Origin: CAYTZH01 sp964442285
GTDB taxonomy: Bacteria > Myxococcota_A > UBA9160 > JAFDET01
Assembly (NCBI GenBank): GCA_964442285.1
Contig: CAYTZH010000040.1
Span: 1 to 44,329 of the forward strand
Length of the DNA stretch: 44,329 nt
Direction: 5' to 3'
Part shown: piece by piece, positions 24,483-33,513 of the stretch
How the letters are laid out: each line of letters starts with the position of its first letter
Numbering within the stretch: the stretch's first letter is position 1
Notes under the pieces: model-generated
Database searches by the model: none
What the model was told of the DNA's origin: nothing
Seen by the model: only the letters and a program-made list of their open reading frames with translations
Translations under genes and position numbers: made by a program

Positions 24483-26288
24483 TCAGCGTTTGCGGAGGTT
24501 CGCCGGCAGGATCCGCTTGCGCAGGCGCAGCGCGGCGGGGGTCACCTCGAGCAGCTCGTCGGGCTCGATCCACTCGAGGGCGCCTTCGATCGTGATCCGT
24601 CGGGGTGGCGTCAGCAGGACGTTCTCGTCCTTGCCGGCGGCGCGGATGTTGGTCAGCTTCTTGGCGCGGCAGACGTTGACGTTCAGGTCGTTGGGCCGCC
24701 GGTGCTCGCCGACCACCTGCCCCTCGTAGACCTCCTGCCCCGGCCCCACGAACATCGTGGCGCGCTCCTGGATGCTCATCAGGGCGTGGGGCGTGGTCTT
24801 CCCGGGCTCGCTGGCGATGATCGCGCCGAGGCCGCGACCCCGCAGCTCGCCGGCGTGGGGCTCGTAGCCGCATACCGTGCGGTGCAGGAGCCCCTCGCCC
24901 CGGGTGTCGGAGAGGAACTCGGTCCGGTAGCCGAACAGACCCCGGCTGGGGACGGTGAACTGCAACAGGCTGCGCTCGCCCCGGTGCTCCATGGAGCGCA
25001 GCCGACCCTTGCGGGCCGAGAGCTTCTCGAGCACGACGCCGGCGCCGGACTCGGGCACCTCCACTACCACGTCCTCGACCGGCTCGCAGGCCTTGCCGTC
25101 GATCTCGCGCGGGATGATCTCCGGGCGCGAGACGGCGAACTCGTAGCCCTCGCGGCGAAGGGTCTCCACCAGGATCGCGATCTGGAGCTCGCCGCGTCCG
25201 GCGACGTCGAAGGTCTCGGGGCTCTCCCCCGGGACCACGTCGATGGAGACGTTGCCGAGAGACTCGCGCGCGAGCCGCTCGCCGATCTGGCGGCTGGTCA
25301 GGAAGCGGCCGTCGCGGCCGGCGAAGGGAGAGCTGTTGACCGAGAGCGTCACCCGGACCGTGGGCGGGTCCACGTGGATGCGGGGCAGGGCCTCCGGGCT
25401 GTCGGGATGACAGATCGTGTCGCCCACCTCGATGGTGTCGACGCCGGCGATGATCGCGATGTCGCCCGCCTCGGCGCACGCCAGGTCGACCCGCTCGAGG
25501 CCGCGGAAGCCCAGCAGCTTGGTGACCCGGAAGGCGTCCGGCGAGCCCTCGCCCGGCAGCCGCAGCACCCGCGCGCCGCGCTCGAGGCGCCCCCGCTGGA
25601 CGCGCCCGATCACCAGGCGTCCCAGGTACTCGTCGTAGTCCAGGGTCACCGCCTGGAACTGGAGCGGCGCCTCCAGGTCCACCCGGGGCGCCGGGGCGTG
25701 CTCGAGCATGGCGTCCAGAAGGGGCTGCAGGTCGTCGGCCAGGGCGTCGGGCTCGAGACCGGCGAGGGCCTGCTTGGCGGAGGCGTAGATCACCGGGAAG
25801 TCGAGCTGGCGGTCGTCGGCGTCGAGCTCCACGAGCAGGTCGAAGACCTCGTTGACGACCTCCTCCGCCCGCTGCTCCGGGCGGTCGATCTTGTTGACCA
25901 CCAGCAGGGGACGCAGCCCGTGGCCAAGGGCCTTGCCGAGGACGAAGCGGGTCTGGGGCATCACGCCCTCCACCGCGTCCACCAGGAGCAGGCAGGCGTC
26001 CACCATGCCCAGCACGCGCTCCACCTCGCCGCCGAAGTCGGCGTGCCCCGGCGTGTCGACGAGCTGGATGCGCACGCCCCCGTAGTGGATCGTCGTGCTC
26101 TTGGCGTGGATGGTGATGCCGCGCTCGCGCTCCAGGTCCTCGTGGTCCATGGCGCGCTCCGCCACCTCCTGGCGGGCGTGGAACGCGCCGGTCTGGCGCA
26201 GGAGGCCATCGAGCAGCGTGGTCTTGCCGTGGTCCACGTGGGCGATGATCGCCAGGTTGCGGACCTCTTTGCGGGGTGCGAGCGGCAT
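24483..26288 (-). CDS. typA: Translational GTPase TypA/BipA
   Basis: The 601-residue protein is a full-length ribosome-binding GTPase involved in 50S assembly and stress growth. G motifs are intact: G1 AHVDHGKTTL, G2 ERGITI, G3 DTPGHADFGGEVER, G4 NKIDRP. Domain II, EF-G-like domains III and V, and the TypA-specific C-terminal domain (GREVYEGQVVGEH-type segment, NVCRAKKLTNIRAAGKDE) follow. It is convergent with the enoyl-CoA hydratase, with 21 bp between the stops, and is an ordinary housekeeping gene. Confidence 0.97.
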   Translation of the reverse strand: MPLAPRKEVRNLAIIAHVDHGKTTLLDGLLRQTGAFHARQEVAERAMDHEDLERERGITIHAKSTTIHYGGVRIQLVDTPGHADFGGEVERVLGMVDACLLLVDAVEGVMPQTRFVLGKALGHGLRPLLVVNKIDRPEQRAEEVVNEVFDLLVELDADDRQLDFPVIYASAKQALAGLEPDALADDLQPLLDAMLEHAPAPRVDLEAPLQFQAVTLDYDEYLGRLVIGRVQRGRLERGARVLRLPGEGSPDAFRVTKLLGFRGLERVDLACAEAGDIAIIAGVDTIEVGDTICHPDSPEALPRIHVDPPTVRVTLSVNSSPFAGRDGRFLTSRQIGERLARESLGNVSIDVVPGESPETFDVAGRGELQIAILVETLRREGYEFAVSRPEIIPREIDGKACEPVEDVVVEVPESGAGVVLEKLSARKGRLRSMEHRGERSLLQFTVPSRGLFGYRTEFLSDTRGEGLLHRTVCGYEPHAGELRGRGLGAIIASEPGKTTPHALMSIQERATMFVGPGQEVYEGQVVGEHRRPNDLNVNVCRAKKLTNIRAAGKDENVLLTPPRRITIEGALEWIEPDELLEVTPAALRLRKRILPANLRKR

Positions 26289-26364
26289 GTCGGCGCGGAA
26301 GGTAGCGGCCCCGCTCCCACGCTCCAGCCGCGGGCCTGGCCTCCCGGGGAGGCGGGGGGGGCTC

Positions 26365-26404
26365 GCTTCGCGAGGGAAGCGCGGGCTAGCTTCCCGAGGG
26401 AAGC
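26365..26404 (-). terminator. Twin hairpins at the 3' end of the DUF362 gene
   Basis: GCTTCCCGAGGGAAGC at 26389-26404 is a perfect 7-bp stem lying at the very end of the coding region. GCTTCGCGAGGGAAGC at 26365-26380 is a second, near-perfect hairpin just past the stop. Neither is followed by a clear T-run on the transcript, so termination by these structures is possible but not certain. Confidence 0.45.
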
Positions 26405-27666
26405 GCGCGCCGGCGGCTGCGGCTCGCGAACTCGGGCGCCTCGCGCATGCAGGTGGCGAGCACGCCGAGCGAGCGCAGGAACGCGCGCAGACCGGTGCGC
26501 TTGATCTCCGGGGCCTCGGTGCCCACCTCCGGGAAGCCCTCGGCGTCCGGCCGGGTGCTCTCCCAGCTGCGGAACAGGCGGCCCCAGTCGCTGTCCAGCA
26601 CCCGCAGCATCTGGCTGCGAGCCTTGAGCGGGTACCAGAAGGAGTCGTGGTAGAGCACGCTCGCCATGTAGGCCCAGGGCGCCAGGATCGTCTTGAGGGA
26701 CCACTCGATCGGCCTGCGGAGCGGCCCCCAGTAGATCTTGTGCTGCATCCTCGAGGCGAAGGTCATCTTCTGGAACGGGCCGACGAAGTCCCAGCGCTGC
26801 TCGGCGGCGTCCACGTCGCCCACGATCTCCACGTCCCGCAGGTCCCCGCAGCCCAGGCCGCGCTCGTGGGCCAGCCGGATGAAGGGGATCTCCATCGGAT
26901 CGAAGCCCATCATCCGGGCCGCGAGGGCGTCGATGGCCACCTGGTCGGCGCTGGCGAGCATCACGTCCTTCACGTGGGGGATCATGCAGCGCGGCCCCGG
27001 CCCGTCGCCGGCGAAGGTCCCGTCCATCACCGCGAACACGCCCCGGTGGATCCGCTTCTGGATCATCAGCAGGTCCACCAGGGTCTGGTGGATCACCGGG
27101 TGGGTCCAGTGGCGGCGCTCGTTCAGCAGGCCCCCGAAGGCGTTCTTCATCGCGCCCGTGGTGGTGGTGAAGACGTGGGTCTTGATGGTGGGCAGGTGGA
27201 GGATGTTCTCGCCGATGAAGCGCTTCGGGATGTGGAAGCCGTCGGGATACACCTCGTTGAGGCAGAGGAACTCCTTGGTGAGATCGCCGACGGCGTCGGC
27301 GATGTGGACCCATTCCTCGCCCTCGTAGAGGTGGATGTTGCGCAGGCCGTGGGCTTCCACCACGTCGATCTGCTTGTTCTCGCGCTCGCCGAGCTTGGCG
27401 TCGATCACGACGGTGCGGTTGTGGCAGGCGTGGATCAGGTGGGGGTCGTAGCCGTCGGCCAGCATGGCCCGGATGACGCCGTCGAGCTGCCAGGGCGTCG
27501 TCGACGAGCCGGGGAAGAAGAAGTGCCAGGAGATGTTGACCTTGAGCGCCGTGTCCGTGTCGGGCGCGATCACGTCCTGGTAGCCGGCCAGGTTCATCAG
27601 CCGGTGCACGTCCGTGAAGACGCTGCGGGGACGGGTGCGGACGACGGAGACGACGCTGCTTGCCAT
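26386..27666 (-). CDS. DUF362 domain-containing protein
   Basis: The 426-residue protein matches the DUF362 family: VNISWHFFFPGSSTTPWQLDGVIRAML near the start, HLPTIKTHVFTTTTGAMKNAFGGLL in the middle, FAVMDGTFAGDGPGPRCMIP, and ADQVAIDALAARMMGFDP. Some DUF362 proteins carry C-terminal ferredoxin clusters; none is seen here, and instead a 100-residue helical, Arg-rich tail follows. Function is unknown at family level. It is separated from typA by about 100 bp holding two hairpins. Confidence 0.8.
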   Translation of the reverse strand: MASSVVSVVRTRPRSVFTDVHRLMNLAGYQDVIAPDTDTALKVNISWHFFFPGSSTTPWQLDGVIRAMLADGYDPHLIHACHNRTVVIDAKLGERENKQIDVVEAHGLRNIHLYEGEEWVHIADAVGDLTKEFLCLNEVYPDGFHIPKRFIGENILHLPTIKTHVFTTTTGAMKNAFGGLLNERRHWTHPVIHQTLVDLLMIQKRIHRGVFAVMDGTFAGDGPGPRCMIPHVKDVMLASADQVAIDALAARMMGFDPMEIPFIRLAHERGLGCGDLRDVEIVGDVDAAEQRWDFVGPFQKMTFASRMQHKIYWGPLRRPIEWSLKTILAPWAYMASVLYHDSFWYPLKARSQMLRVLDSDWGRLFRSWESTRPDAEGFPEVGTEAPEIKRTGLRAFLRSLGVLATCMREAPEFASRSRRRALPSGS

Positions 27667-27776
27667 GGGTCCCTCTTCGGCGCGCAGCGCCCGGGGCTAA
27701 AGCCGGGCGCAGGATGGGGGATCCCCCGCGCCGGCGCAACTGCGGAACGCGGATCGCCCGGGGTCGTTCCGGGTCG

Positions 27777-30074
27777 CTAGGGGTCGTCTCGCGGGCGGGA
27801 GGCGTGCAGGGCGGAGGGCGGCACCGGAATCTGCACCCGGAAGCGCGTCCCCGCGCCGGGCTTGCTGTCGAGCTCGATCCGACCCCGGTGGCCCCGCACG
27901 ATCCCCTGCGCGGCGGCCAGGCCGAGCCCCCGACCGGTGAACTTGGTCGTGAAGAAGGGCTCGAAGACGCGGGCGGCCGTCCCGGGATCCATGCCGCAGC
28001 CGTCGTCCGACACCTCGAGCTCGGCGTGCTGGCCGCCGGAGCCGGTCACGCAGCGGGTGGCGACGCGCACGGAGCCCCGGCCGTCGGCCAGGGCGTCGTA
28101 GGCGTTGCTGAGCAGGCTCGTGACCAGCTGGCGGAGCTGTCCCGGGTCGCCCTCGATGGGCGGCAGCGCGTCGGCCAGGTCCCAGGTCAGCGCGGCGCCC
28201 GCCGGGCGCGACGCCTCGAGCTCCGGCCGGAGCTCGCGCACCAGGCGGGAGAGGTCGACCGGCTCCACCACGAAGCGCCCCTTGCCCGCGAACGCCAGCA
28301 TCTTCTGGGTGAGCTCGGCGGCGCGCAGCGCGGAGGTCTCGATGTCCCGCAGCACCTCGGCCTGGGCGGAGTCGGCGGGGGCGTCGTTCAGGGCGAGGCT
28401 CGTATTGCCCAGGATCCCCACCAGCAGGTTGTTGAACTCGTGGGCGATGCCGCCGGCCAGCACGCCGAGGCTCTCGCTCCGCTGGGCCGCCGCGACCTGC
28501 TCCTGGAGTCGCTCCGACTCCAGCTTGCGGTGCACCTCGTCGGTCACGTCGCGGGTGACGGCGACCACGTGGACCTCTCCGGCGGGGGTCTCGTAGGGCT
28601 GCCCCTGGCTCTCGAGCCAGCGCCAGCCGCCCTCGGTGTCCGCCACCCGGAATCGCACCGGCGGGACCGCCTTGCCCGCCAGGACGTCCCGGAGCCGGGC
28701 CCGCTGGAGGGCCTCGTCCTCCGGATGGACTCCGCCGATGGAGTCCACCACGGAGTCGTCGGGGGTGGGCGCGCTCAGGTGCCGGGCCACGCCGCCCCCG
28801 CGATAGACCGTGCGGCCGCTCTGGTCGAACTCCACGATCAGGTCGGTGGTGGTCTCGGCCACCATCCGCAGGCGCGCCTCGCTGGCGCGCAGGGCGGTCT
28901 CGACCTCGATCCGCTCCGTGACGTCGCGGCAGATCGCCAGGACCCGGATCTCGCCCTCGGCGTTGGTGTAGGCGCGGCCGCGGCAGTCGAAGTGCCGCCA
29001 GGAGCCGTCGGCGTGGCGCCCGCGCACCAGCAGGGAGCCCGGCTCCGTGCCGCGGCCCATGCGGCCGCCCAGGACCTTGAGCGTCCCCAGGATGCCGGGG
29101 AGCTCGTCGGGATGGGCGAGCTCGCGGAGCAGGTCGGTGAGCCGGCCGTGGGTGACGGGATGGCCGAGACGGTGCTTCCAGCTCGGACTCACGTAGGTGA
29201 TGCGCCCCTCGAGATCCATCTCGAGGAGCACGTCCGCCGCATTGTCCGCCAGCAGCCGGTGGCGGTGCTCCGAGCTGCGCAGGGCCTCGATCGCGCGGCG
29301 GCGGGCGTCGACGTCGACGGTCACCGCGAGGATCTGCAGGGGCTTGCCCTCGGCGCTGCGCGTGAAGACGCTGTAGCGGGTGTTCACCCAGAACCAGCTG
29401 TCGTCGGACCTGCGCAGCCGGTACTCGAGCTCGACGTGGCCCCCGTCGTCGAGCTGGACGGCGCGGCCGATCGCCCGGCGAATGCGCGGCTCGTCCTCGG
29501 GATGGGCCAGGCCCCAGAGGCTGTTCTCGGACATCGCGAGGTAGTCCCCGGGCGCGTGTCCCAGAAGGCCGCTGCGTCCATTGCTGTAGACCGGCTGGCG
29601 CTTCTCCATGTCGATCACGAAGACGATGCCCGGGAAAGCCTCGGCGATGCGGGAGACGAAGCGCTGGCTCTCGCGCAGGGCGGCCTCGGCCGCGCGCTGC
29701 TCGCTGATGTCCCGCCCCACCAGGGCGACGCAGATCTCGCCGTCCGTGCGGAAGGGGCGCCCCGTGATGTGGAACCAGCGCCAGCGCCCCTCGGCGTCCC
29801 GCAGCCGGCAGATGGCCTCGCCCGCCTCCTCGGACCGGATGGCCCGGGCCCAGGCCTCGGCCACCTCGGGTCGATCCTCTTCGTGGACCTGGTCCAGGAC
29901 GTGGGCGCCGGCGAGCTCCTGCAGGGGGCGGCCGAAGAGCGCCGCGTGGTTGGGGCTCAGGAACCGGTAGTGGCCGCGAGCGTCGGCCTCGGCGATCAGG
30001 ACCTCCGCGTGCTGGGCCAGCGCGAAGAGGCGGGTCTCCGAGGGGACGTTCGTGTCCGGGGACGGGTTCGACAT
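27777..30074 (-). CDS. Multi-PAS sensor histidine kinase
   Basis: The 765-residue protein has no transmembrane segment and so is probably cytoplasmic. Four PAS/PAC modules follow one another (about 15-130, 140-260, 265-395, 400-520), each ending in a VTRDVT/ISEQ-type PAC tail. The transmitter begins at LGVLAGGIAHEFNNLLVGI with the phospho-accepting His, continues with N-box LLSNAYDAL, G1 DDGCGMDPGT, FEPFFTTK, and G2 GRGLGLAAA. No receiver domain or adjacent response regulator is present, so it is an orphan kinase here. Several PAS domains suggest integration of redox or small-molecule signals. Confidence 0.92.
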   Translation of the reverse strand: MSNPSPDTNVPSETRLFALAQHAEVLIAEADARGHYRFLSPNHAALFGRPLQELAGAHVLDQVHEEDRPEVAEAWARAIRSEEAGEAICRLRDAEGRWRWFHITGRPFRTDGEICVALVGRDISEQRAAEAALRESQRFVSRIAEAFPGIVFVIDMEKRQPVYSNGRSGLLGHAPGDYLAMSENSLWGLAHPEDEPRIRRAIGRAVQLDDGGHVELEYRLRRSDDSWFWVNTRYSVFTRSAEGKPLQILAVTVDVDARRRAIEALRSSEHRHRLLADNAADVLLEMDLEGRITYVSPSWKHRLGHPVTHGRLTDLLRELAHPDELPGILGTLKVLGGRMGRGTEPGSLLVRGRHADGSWRHFDCRGRAYTNAEGEIRVLAICRDVTERIEVETALRASEARLRMVAETTTDLIVEFDQSGRTVYRGGGVARHLSAPTPDDSVVDSIGGVHPEDEALQRARLRDVLAGKAVPPVRFRVADTEGGWRWLESQGQPYETPAGEVHVVAVTRDVTDEVHRKLESERLQEQVAAAQRSESLGVLAGGIAHEFNNLLVGILGNTSLALNDAPADSAQAEVLRDIETSALRAAELTQKMLAFAGKGRFVVEPVDLSRLVRELRPELEASRPAGAALTWDLADALPPIEGDPGQLRQLVTSLLSNAYDALADGRGSVRVATRCVTGSGGQHAELEVSDDGCGMDPGTAARVFEPFFTTKFTGRGLGLAAAQGIVRGHRGRIELDSKPGAGTRFRVQIPVPPSALHASRPRDDP

Positions 30075-30340
30075 GGAGCGGGCTCCCGCGGCTCTGCTGG
30101 CTTACCACACCGCGAGCCGTCTTGGGCATCGAGCTTTTCCCGAGGCCGGGCTCCGTAAAAACCCCGAGTCGCTGCGGGGACCTGCAGCTGCACGAGGTGG
30201 CATTCCCCAAGGGGTCGAATGCCGCCCCCGCCCCGCCGGTCCGACCCGGGGGAGCCCCGAACCGCCGTGCGGTGGAGAAGTCTTGGCCGGCCGGGGGCTT
30301 CCGTTCTAACCTGCGAAGACCGCCGGGGGGACAACGCGGT

Positions 30341-31003
30341 TTGATTCTCGCGACCGCCAACGCCGAGTATCGGTTGCCGCGCCGCCGTCTGGCCGAGCGC
30401 CTGGCGGGCGCCGGCGTGTCCGACGCCCGGGTCCTCCGCGCCATCGACCGCGTCCCGCGCCACCGGCTGGTACCCGAGGGCCTTCGAGAGCAGGCCTACC
30501 GGGACGCGGCGCTGCCCATCGGCGACGGCCAGACCATCTCCGCCCCGATCGCCGTGGCGCGCATGTCCCAGGCCCTGGAGCTCCAGGGGGCCGAGCGGGT
30601 GCTCGAGATCGGCACCGGCTCGGGCGACCAGGCGGCGGTCCTGTCCCAGCTGGCCGAGCGGGTGGTCTCCGTCGAGCGCCTGCCCCGCATGGCCGCGCGG
30701 GCCCGGCGCAACCTCGACGCGCTGGGCGTGACCAACGTGGTGGTCCACCTCGGAGACGGCACCCGCGGCCGCCCGCAGGACGGCCCGTTCGAGGCCATCG
30801 TGGTGACCGCGGGCGGGCCCGCGCCGCCGGAGCCGCTGCTGGCGCAGCTGGCTCCGGGCGGGCGACTCGTCGGGCCGTTCGGGCCCCGCGCGGGCCAGCG
30901 GCTGCTTCGCTTCCGCCGCGCGCCGGAGGGCGCGCTCCAGCGAGAGGACCTGGGCGCATGTCGCTTCGTCGACCTGGTCGGGGAGCACGGCTGGCCCGGC
31001 TAG
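30341..31003 (+). CDS. pcm: Protein-L-isoaspartate O-methyltransferase
   Basis: The enzyme repairs isoaspartyl residues in damaged proteins using SAM. The 220-residue product has VPRHRLVPEGLREQAYRDAALPIGDGQTISAPIAVARM, the SAM loop VLEIGTGSGDQAAVLSQLAERV and IVVTAGGPAPPEPLL, all diagnostic. I chose TTG 30341 since the conserved part begins soon after and no ATG or GTG fits; a G-rich stretch lies upstream. The 3' end overlaps the nlpD-like gene by 46 nt, reproducing the widespread pcm-nlpD order. Confidence 0.9.
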   Translation: MILATANAEYRLPRRRLAERLAGAGVSDARVLRAIDRVPRHRLVPEGLREQAYRDAALPIGDGQTISAPIAVARMSQALELQGAERVLEIGTGSGDQAAVLSQLAERVVSVERLPRMAARARRNLDALGVTNVVVHLGDGTRGRPQDGPFEAIVVTAGGPAPPEPLLAQLAPGGRLVGPFGPRAGQRLLRFRRAPEGALQREDLGACRFVDLVGEHGWPG

Positions 31004-31677
31004 CCGTCCTGCTGCTCGCCGTCCTCGCGCTGGCGGGCGGCGGCTGTGCCCACGATCCGCCCTCGGGCGGGCCGTCGGGCAAGGGCGTCGTGCACGTGGT
31101 CCAGCCGGGCGAGACCGTCTGGCGGATCTCGAAGCGCTACGGGGTGAGCGTCGACGCCGTGGTGCGGGCGAACCGGATCCGGGACGTCACCGAGGTTCCC
31201 GTCGGCGCGCGCCTGTGGATCCCGAACGGGCGGCCCCGGGCGACCACGGCCGCCGGCGTGGTGCCGGTGCGCTTCCCGCCGCCGGCGCGGCCCCGGACGG
31301 CGGAGCCGTCCCTCGCGCTCATCTGGCCGGTGCAGGGACGCCTCAGCTCGCGCTTCGGGCGGCGCCACGGGCGCGACCACGAGGGCGTGGACGTCGCCGC
31401 GCGACCGGGCACGCCGGTGGTGGCGGCGGCGGCGGGCAAGGTCATCTACAGCGGACGGCTGGGGGACTACGGGCTGGTTGTGATCGTGAAGCACGTGGGC
31501 GACGTTTCGACCGTGTACGCTCACAACCGGCGCAACCTCGTCCGCAAGGGAGAGTTCGTGGAGCAGGGTCAGCGGATCGCGGAGCTCGGCTCGACCGGCA
31601 ACGCCACCGGCCCCCACCTCCACTTCGAGGTCCGCCGCGGCCAGCGCGCCGTCGATCCCCTTCGCCATCTACCCTGA
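30958..31677 (+). CDS. nlpD: NlpD-like lipoprotein: LysM plus M23 peptidase domain
   Basis: The 239-residue outer-membrane lipoprotein has lipobox LAGGGC near residue 30, a LysM domain (about 44-90; VQPGETVWRISKRYGVSVDAVVRANRI) for peptidoglycan binding, and an M23 domain (about 120-239). The M23 metal-site pattern is present in part (RDHEGVDVAA and GPHLHFEVR). If the first zinc ligand is changed it may act as an amidase activator like E. coli NlpD rather than as a protease. ATG 30958 lies inside pcm; apt follows 12 bp downstream. Confidence 0.88.
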   Translation: MSLRRPGRGARLARLAVLLLAVLALAGGGCAHDPPSGGPSGKGVVHVVQPGETVWRISKRYGVSVDAVVRANRIRDVTEVPVGARLWIPNGRPRATTAAGVVPVRFPPPARPRTAEPSLALIWPVQGRLSSRFGRRHGRDHEGVDVAARPGTPVVAAAAGKVIYSGRLGDYGLVVIVKHVGDVSTVYAHNRRNLVRKGEFVEQGQRIAELGSTGNATGPHLHFEVRRGQRAVDPLRHLP

Positions 31678-31689
31678 GCAGGAGACCCC

Positions 31690-32211
31690 GTGGCCCCCGA
31701 AGAGCTGCGCCGCTTCATTCGCGACATTCCCGACTTCCCGAAGCCCGGCATCCTGTTCCGGGACCTGACGCCCCTGCTCGAGGACGCCGCGGCGCTGCGC
31801 GGCGCGGTGGACGCCGTGGTCGATCCCTTCCGCGAGCTGGGCGTCGATGCGGTGGTGGGCATCGAGTCCCGGGGCTTCATCCTGGGCGCCCCGGTGGCCC
31901 TCGCCCTCGGCACCGGCCTCGTGGTGGTGCGCAAGCAGGGCAAGCTGCCCCACGAGATCGTCCGGGAGGAGTACCAGCTCGAGTACGGCACCGACGTCGT
32001 CGAGATGCACGCGGACTCGGTGGGCCCGGGCCAGCGGGTGCTCCTGGTGGACGACCTGCTGGCGACCGGCGGCACAGCGGGCGCCGCCATCCGCCTGCTG
32101 CGCAAGGCGGGGGCCGAGGTCGCCGCCTGCGGCTTCCTCATCGAGCTCGAGGCCCTGGGCGGGCGCGCGGCCCTGGGCGTCGACCGCATCCACGCCGTCC
32201 TCCCCTACTGA
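31690..32211 (+). CDS. apt: Adenine phosphoribosyltransferase
   Basis: The enzyme salvages adenine to AMP using PRPP. The 173-residue product is full length with IRDIPDFPKPGILFRDLTPLL at the start, ESRGFILGAPVA, RKQGKLPHE, and the PRPP loop VLLVDDLLATGGTA. The start is GTG with AGGAG upstream. It is co-transcribed with the nlpD-like gene and the SGNH hydrolase gene. Confidence 0.96.
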   Translation: MAPEELRRFIRDIPDFPKPGILFRDLTPLLEDAAALRGAVDAVVDPFRELGVDAVVGIESRGFILGAPVALALGTGLVVVRKQGKLPHEIVREEYQLEYGTDVVEMHADSVGPGQRVLLVDDLLATGGTAGAAIRLLRKAGAEVAACGFLIELEALGGRAALGVDRIHAVLPY

Positions 32212-32227
32212 GTCCCGCGGCCGGACC

Positions 32228-33226
32228 GTGGGACGGGGCGTCGGTCTCCTGCTGCTGGGGTCGGTGGCGGGATCCCTGGCCCTGGCCGAGGCCCTGGTGC
32301 GGGCCGTCGACCCGGCCGGCATCTCCTACTACGCCGAGGCCCATCGCGCGAACCTCGATCGCGACGCCGATCCGGAGCTGGTGTTCCGCAACCGGCCCGG
32401 GCTGCGCGCGCGCTACCAGGGCGTGGAGGTCGCCATCAATGCGCTGGGCCTGCGGGACGACCCCGTGGCAACGAGGTCGAGCGGCGGGATCCGGATCCTG
32501 GCCCTCGGCGACTCGGTCACCTACGGCTGGGGCGTGGCGGCGGAGGATCGCTACACGGAGCGCCTGGAGGCGCGGCTCGCCGGACCGGGCGGTGGACCGG
32601 TCGACGTCGTGAACACGGGCGTGGGCGGCTACAACACCGAGCAGGAGGCGGCCTTCCTGGCGCGTCACGTCGACGCGCTCGAGCCCGATCTCGTGACGCT
32701 CCTCTACGTGGACAACGACGTCGAGATCAACGAGGGCCGCTACGACCCGCGCGCGGCGGCCTCGCCCTGGGGCAAGGACCCGGTCTACGCGATCCGCCTC
32801 GTCCTCTCGCGGAGCTGGGTCTTCCGGCTCGCCGAGCACGCGGCGCGCTACCGGCGCGCCGCGCCGGCGGCGCCCGACCGCGCGGCCCCGGGCTGGCAGC
32901 GATCGATGACGGCCCTCTCCGACATCGCGACGCGGCTGCGGAAGCGGGACGTCCCGTTCATCGTGTTCCTGTACGGAATGGGCCGCGATGCCCGGACCGA
33001 CGCGCTCCACGAAGACCTGGAGGCGCGCTCCCGCAGCGAGGCGTTCGCCTACACCGACCTGCGGGGCGCCTTCGCGGGCCGCGAGCGCCGGCGCCTCATG
33101 AACTCGGTGGTCGACGCCCACCCCAACGCCGCCGGCCACGCCGTCCTGGCGGAGGCCATGGCCGCCGAGCTCGTCCGACTCGGCCTCGCGGGACTTCGCT
33201 ACGCTGACGCTACCTCGCCCCCGTAG
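32228..33226 (+). CDS. SGNH/GDSL hydrolase with N-terminal membrane anchor
   Basis: The 332-residue protein has a hydrophobic N-terminal segment (about 4-22, signal or anchor). The SGNH esterase domain shows block I ILALGDSVTYGWGV with the Ser nucleophile, block II GVGGYNTEQ with Gly, an NDVEIN segment giving the Asn, and block V VVDAHPNAAGHAVLA with Asp and His. It probably removes acyl groups from a surface glycan or lipid. The start is GTG 32228 with a weak ribosome-binding site. Its stop codon (33224-33226) lies inside the tRNA-Arg gene, an overlap of 10 nt. Confidence 0.84.
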   Translation: MGRGVGLLLLGSVAGSLALAEALVRAVDPAGISYYAEAHRANLDRDADPELVFRNRPGLRARYQGVEVAINALGLRDDPVATRSSGGIRILALGDSVTYGWGVAAEDRYTERLEARLAGPGGGPVDVVNTGVGGYNTEQEAAFLARHVDALEPDLVTLLYVDNDVEINEGRYDPRAAASPWGKDPVYAIRLVLSRSWVFRLAEHAARYRRAAPAAPDRAAPGWQRSMTALSDIATRLRKRDVPFIVFLYGMGRDARTDALHEDLEARSRSEAFAYTDLRGAFAGRERRRLMNSVVDAHPNAAGHAVLAEAMAAELVRLGLAGLRYADATSPP

Positions 33227-33292
33227 CTCAGAGGATAGAGCACCGGTTTCCTAAACCGGGTGTCGCACGTTCGAGTCGTGCCGGGGGCGCCA
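33217..33292 (+). tRNA. tRNA-Arg (anticodon CCT), CCA encoded
   Basis: The 76-nt sequence folds as a cloverleaf: acceptor GCCCCCG pairs with CGGGGGC, anticodon stem CCGGT/ACCGG encloses loop TTCCTAA with anticodon CCT, and the T-arm contains TTCGAGT. Discriminator G and CCA (33290-33292) are genomic. It reads AGG arginine codons. Its 3' half is read through by a decayed integrase on the other strand, the classical signature of a tRNA attachment site. Confidence 0.95.
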
Positions 33293-33500
33293 ACGATTCC
33301 GCGGGGTTGTCCCGCGCTTCCTCGGGTTCACTGGCGTGGGCGTAGACCCGGAGCAGGGTGCTCGGGTCGCTCCAGCCGCCCTGAGACGGCGCAGCAGCTT
33401 CCAGACCCGCCCCACGTTGTCGTCGTAGAGGCCTTGGCGATTGGCGAAGAGCGGCGGAGGCAGGGGTCGGCCCTGCGCGGCGGCCTCTCGGCGCCGCTCG
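33228..33500 (-). pseudogene. Tyrosine recombinase (phage-type integrase) remnant overlapping tRNA-Arg
   Basis: Two frames on the minus strand hold pieces of one integrase. Upstream, GRPLPPPLFANRQGLYDDNVGRVWKLLRR matches the segment before the HxLRH box. After a frame change, WSDPSTLLRVYAHASEPEEA matches the C-terminal motif with the nucleophilic Tyr, and the frame then runs through the tRNA (ARLERATPGLGNRCS). The region between, with the catalytic Arg and HxLRH, is missing, and the N-terminus is lost. It resembles phage/island integrases, not integron IntI. It marks an old integration at this tRNA. Confidence 0.75.
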
Positions 33501-33513
33501 GCCGGGGGATCCT

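Noticed and set aside
33228..33500. Tyrosine recombinase remnant considered as the missing integron integrase
   Set aside because: The C-terminal motif (LLRVYAHA, reading into a tRNA) is of phage/island type; nothing resembles the IntI-specific region.
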